Part shown: in pieces, positions 24,972-24,991 of the stretch | Position numbering within the stretch: the first letter of the stretch is position 1 | Layout of the letters: each line of letters starts with the position of its first letter | The notes under the pieces: model-generated | What the model was told of the DNA's origin: nothing | What the model saw: the letters and a program-made list of their open reading frames with translations, nothing else | Database searches by the model: none | Position numbers and translations under genes: made by a program | Source: an uncultured Sphingorhabdus sp. | GTDB taxonomy: Bacteria; Pseudomonadota; Alphaproteobacteria; Sphingomonadales; Sphingomonadaceae | Length of the DNA: 24,991 bases | Direction: 5' to 3' | Assembly: GCA_937873665.1 (NCBI GenBank) | Contig: CALMYW010000268.1 | Span: 1-24,991, forward strand

Positions 24972-24991
24972 GCGATCCTCTTGCCTGTTAC

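Overview
The window looks like alphaproteobacterial DNA, most likely Sphingomonadales. This rests on the style of the copper genes, the GC-rich coding sequence and the accBC / WalW-like / Lrp gene set; no 16S rRNA gene is present, so genus is not resolved. Bases 1-48 are not biological: they are an Illumina P7/index/read-2 adapter left on the end of the contig. Real sequence starts at about base 49, inside a truncated virB4.

Region by region: (1) 49-1521, minus strand: the first genes of a type IV secretion operon, virB1-virB2-virB3-virB4 (virB4 cut by the contig end), with a possible leader peptide and hairpin in front of virB1. (2) 1886-2347: an Lrp/AsnC regulator divergent from virB. (3) 2493-13175, minus strand: a long copper-handling run read in the order copC, copD, Cu+ P-type ATPase, DUF2933-like membrane protein, two small secreted Cys/Met proteins, then cusC-cusB-cusA-cusF. 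Many junctions are 4-base ATGA overlaps. cusB carries two consecutive in-frame TAA codons at positions 7053-7058, inside its metal-binding N-terminal motif. (4) 13305-14589, plus strand: a three-gene signalling module with the order of the cobalt/nickel system cnrY-cnrX-cnrH (membrane anti-sigma candidate, periplasmic metal sensor, ECF sigma factor). (5) 14655-18751, plus strand: multicopper oxidase copA, copB, a PepSY-type membrane protein and a methyltransferase, all overlapping. (6) 19014-19187, minus strand: tRNA-Pro(TGG) and a CAT-anticodon tRNA. (7) 19230-24971: genes that look like ordinary chromosome: a polysaccharide deacetylase-like protein, a degenerate histidine kinase, a second Lrp/AsnC regulator, a 180-bp-period intergenic repeat, and accC-accB of fatty-acid synthesis.

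The most interesting result is a shared promoter-like element, TGAGGGG-N15-CGTAT(A/C). It occurs three times, and each copy lies about 30-40 bases upstream of the first gene of a transcript: copC (minus), the YXH module (plus) and the multicopper oxidase operon (plus). The copC and YXH copies lie back to back, so their -35 boxes form a palindrome. I infer that the linked ECF sigma factor reads this element. A CnrX-like sensor, whose five metal-ligand positions match those of CnrX, would then control both the periplasmic oxidation arm (CopABCD) and, if transcription continues, the efflux arm (P-type ATPase, CusCBAF).

The T4SS genes on one side and the tRNA-Pro 3' end on the other suggest that the copper cluster belongs to an integrative or conjugative element. 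No integrase or second attachment site is visible, so this remains an inference.
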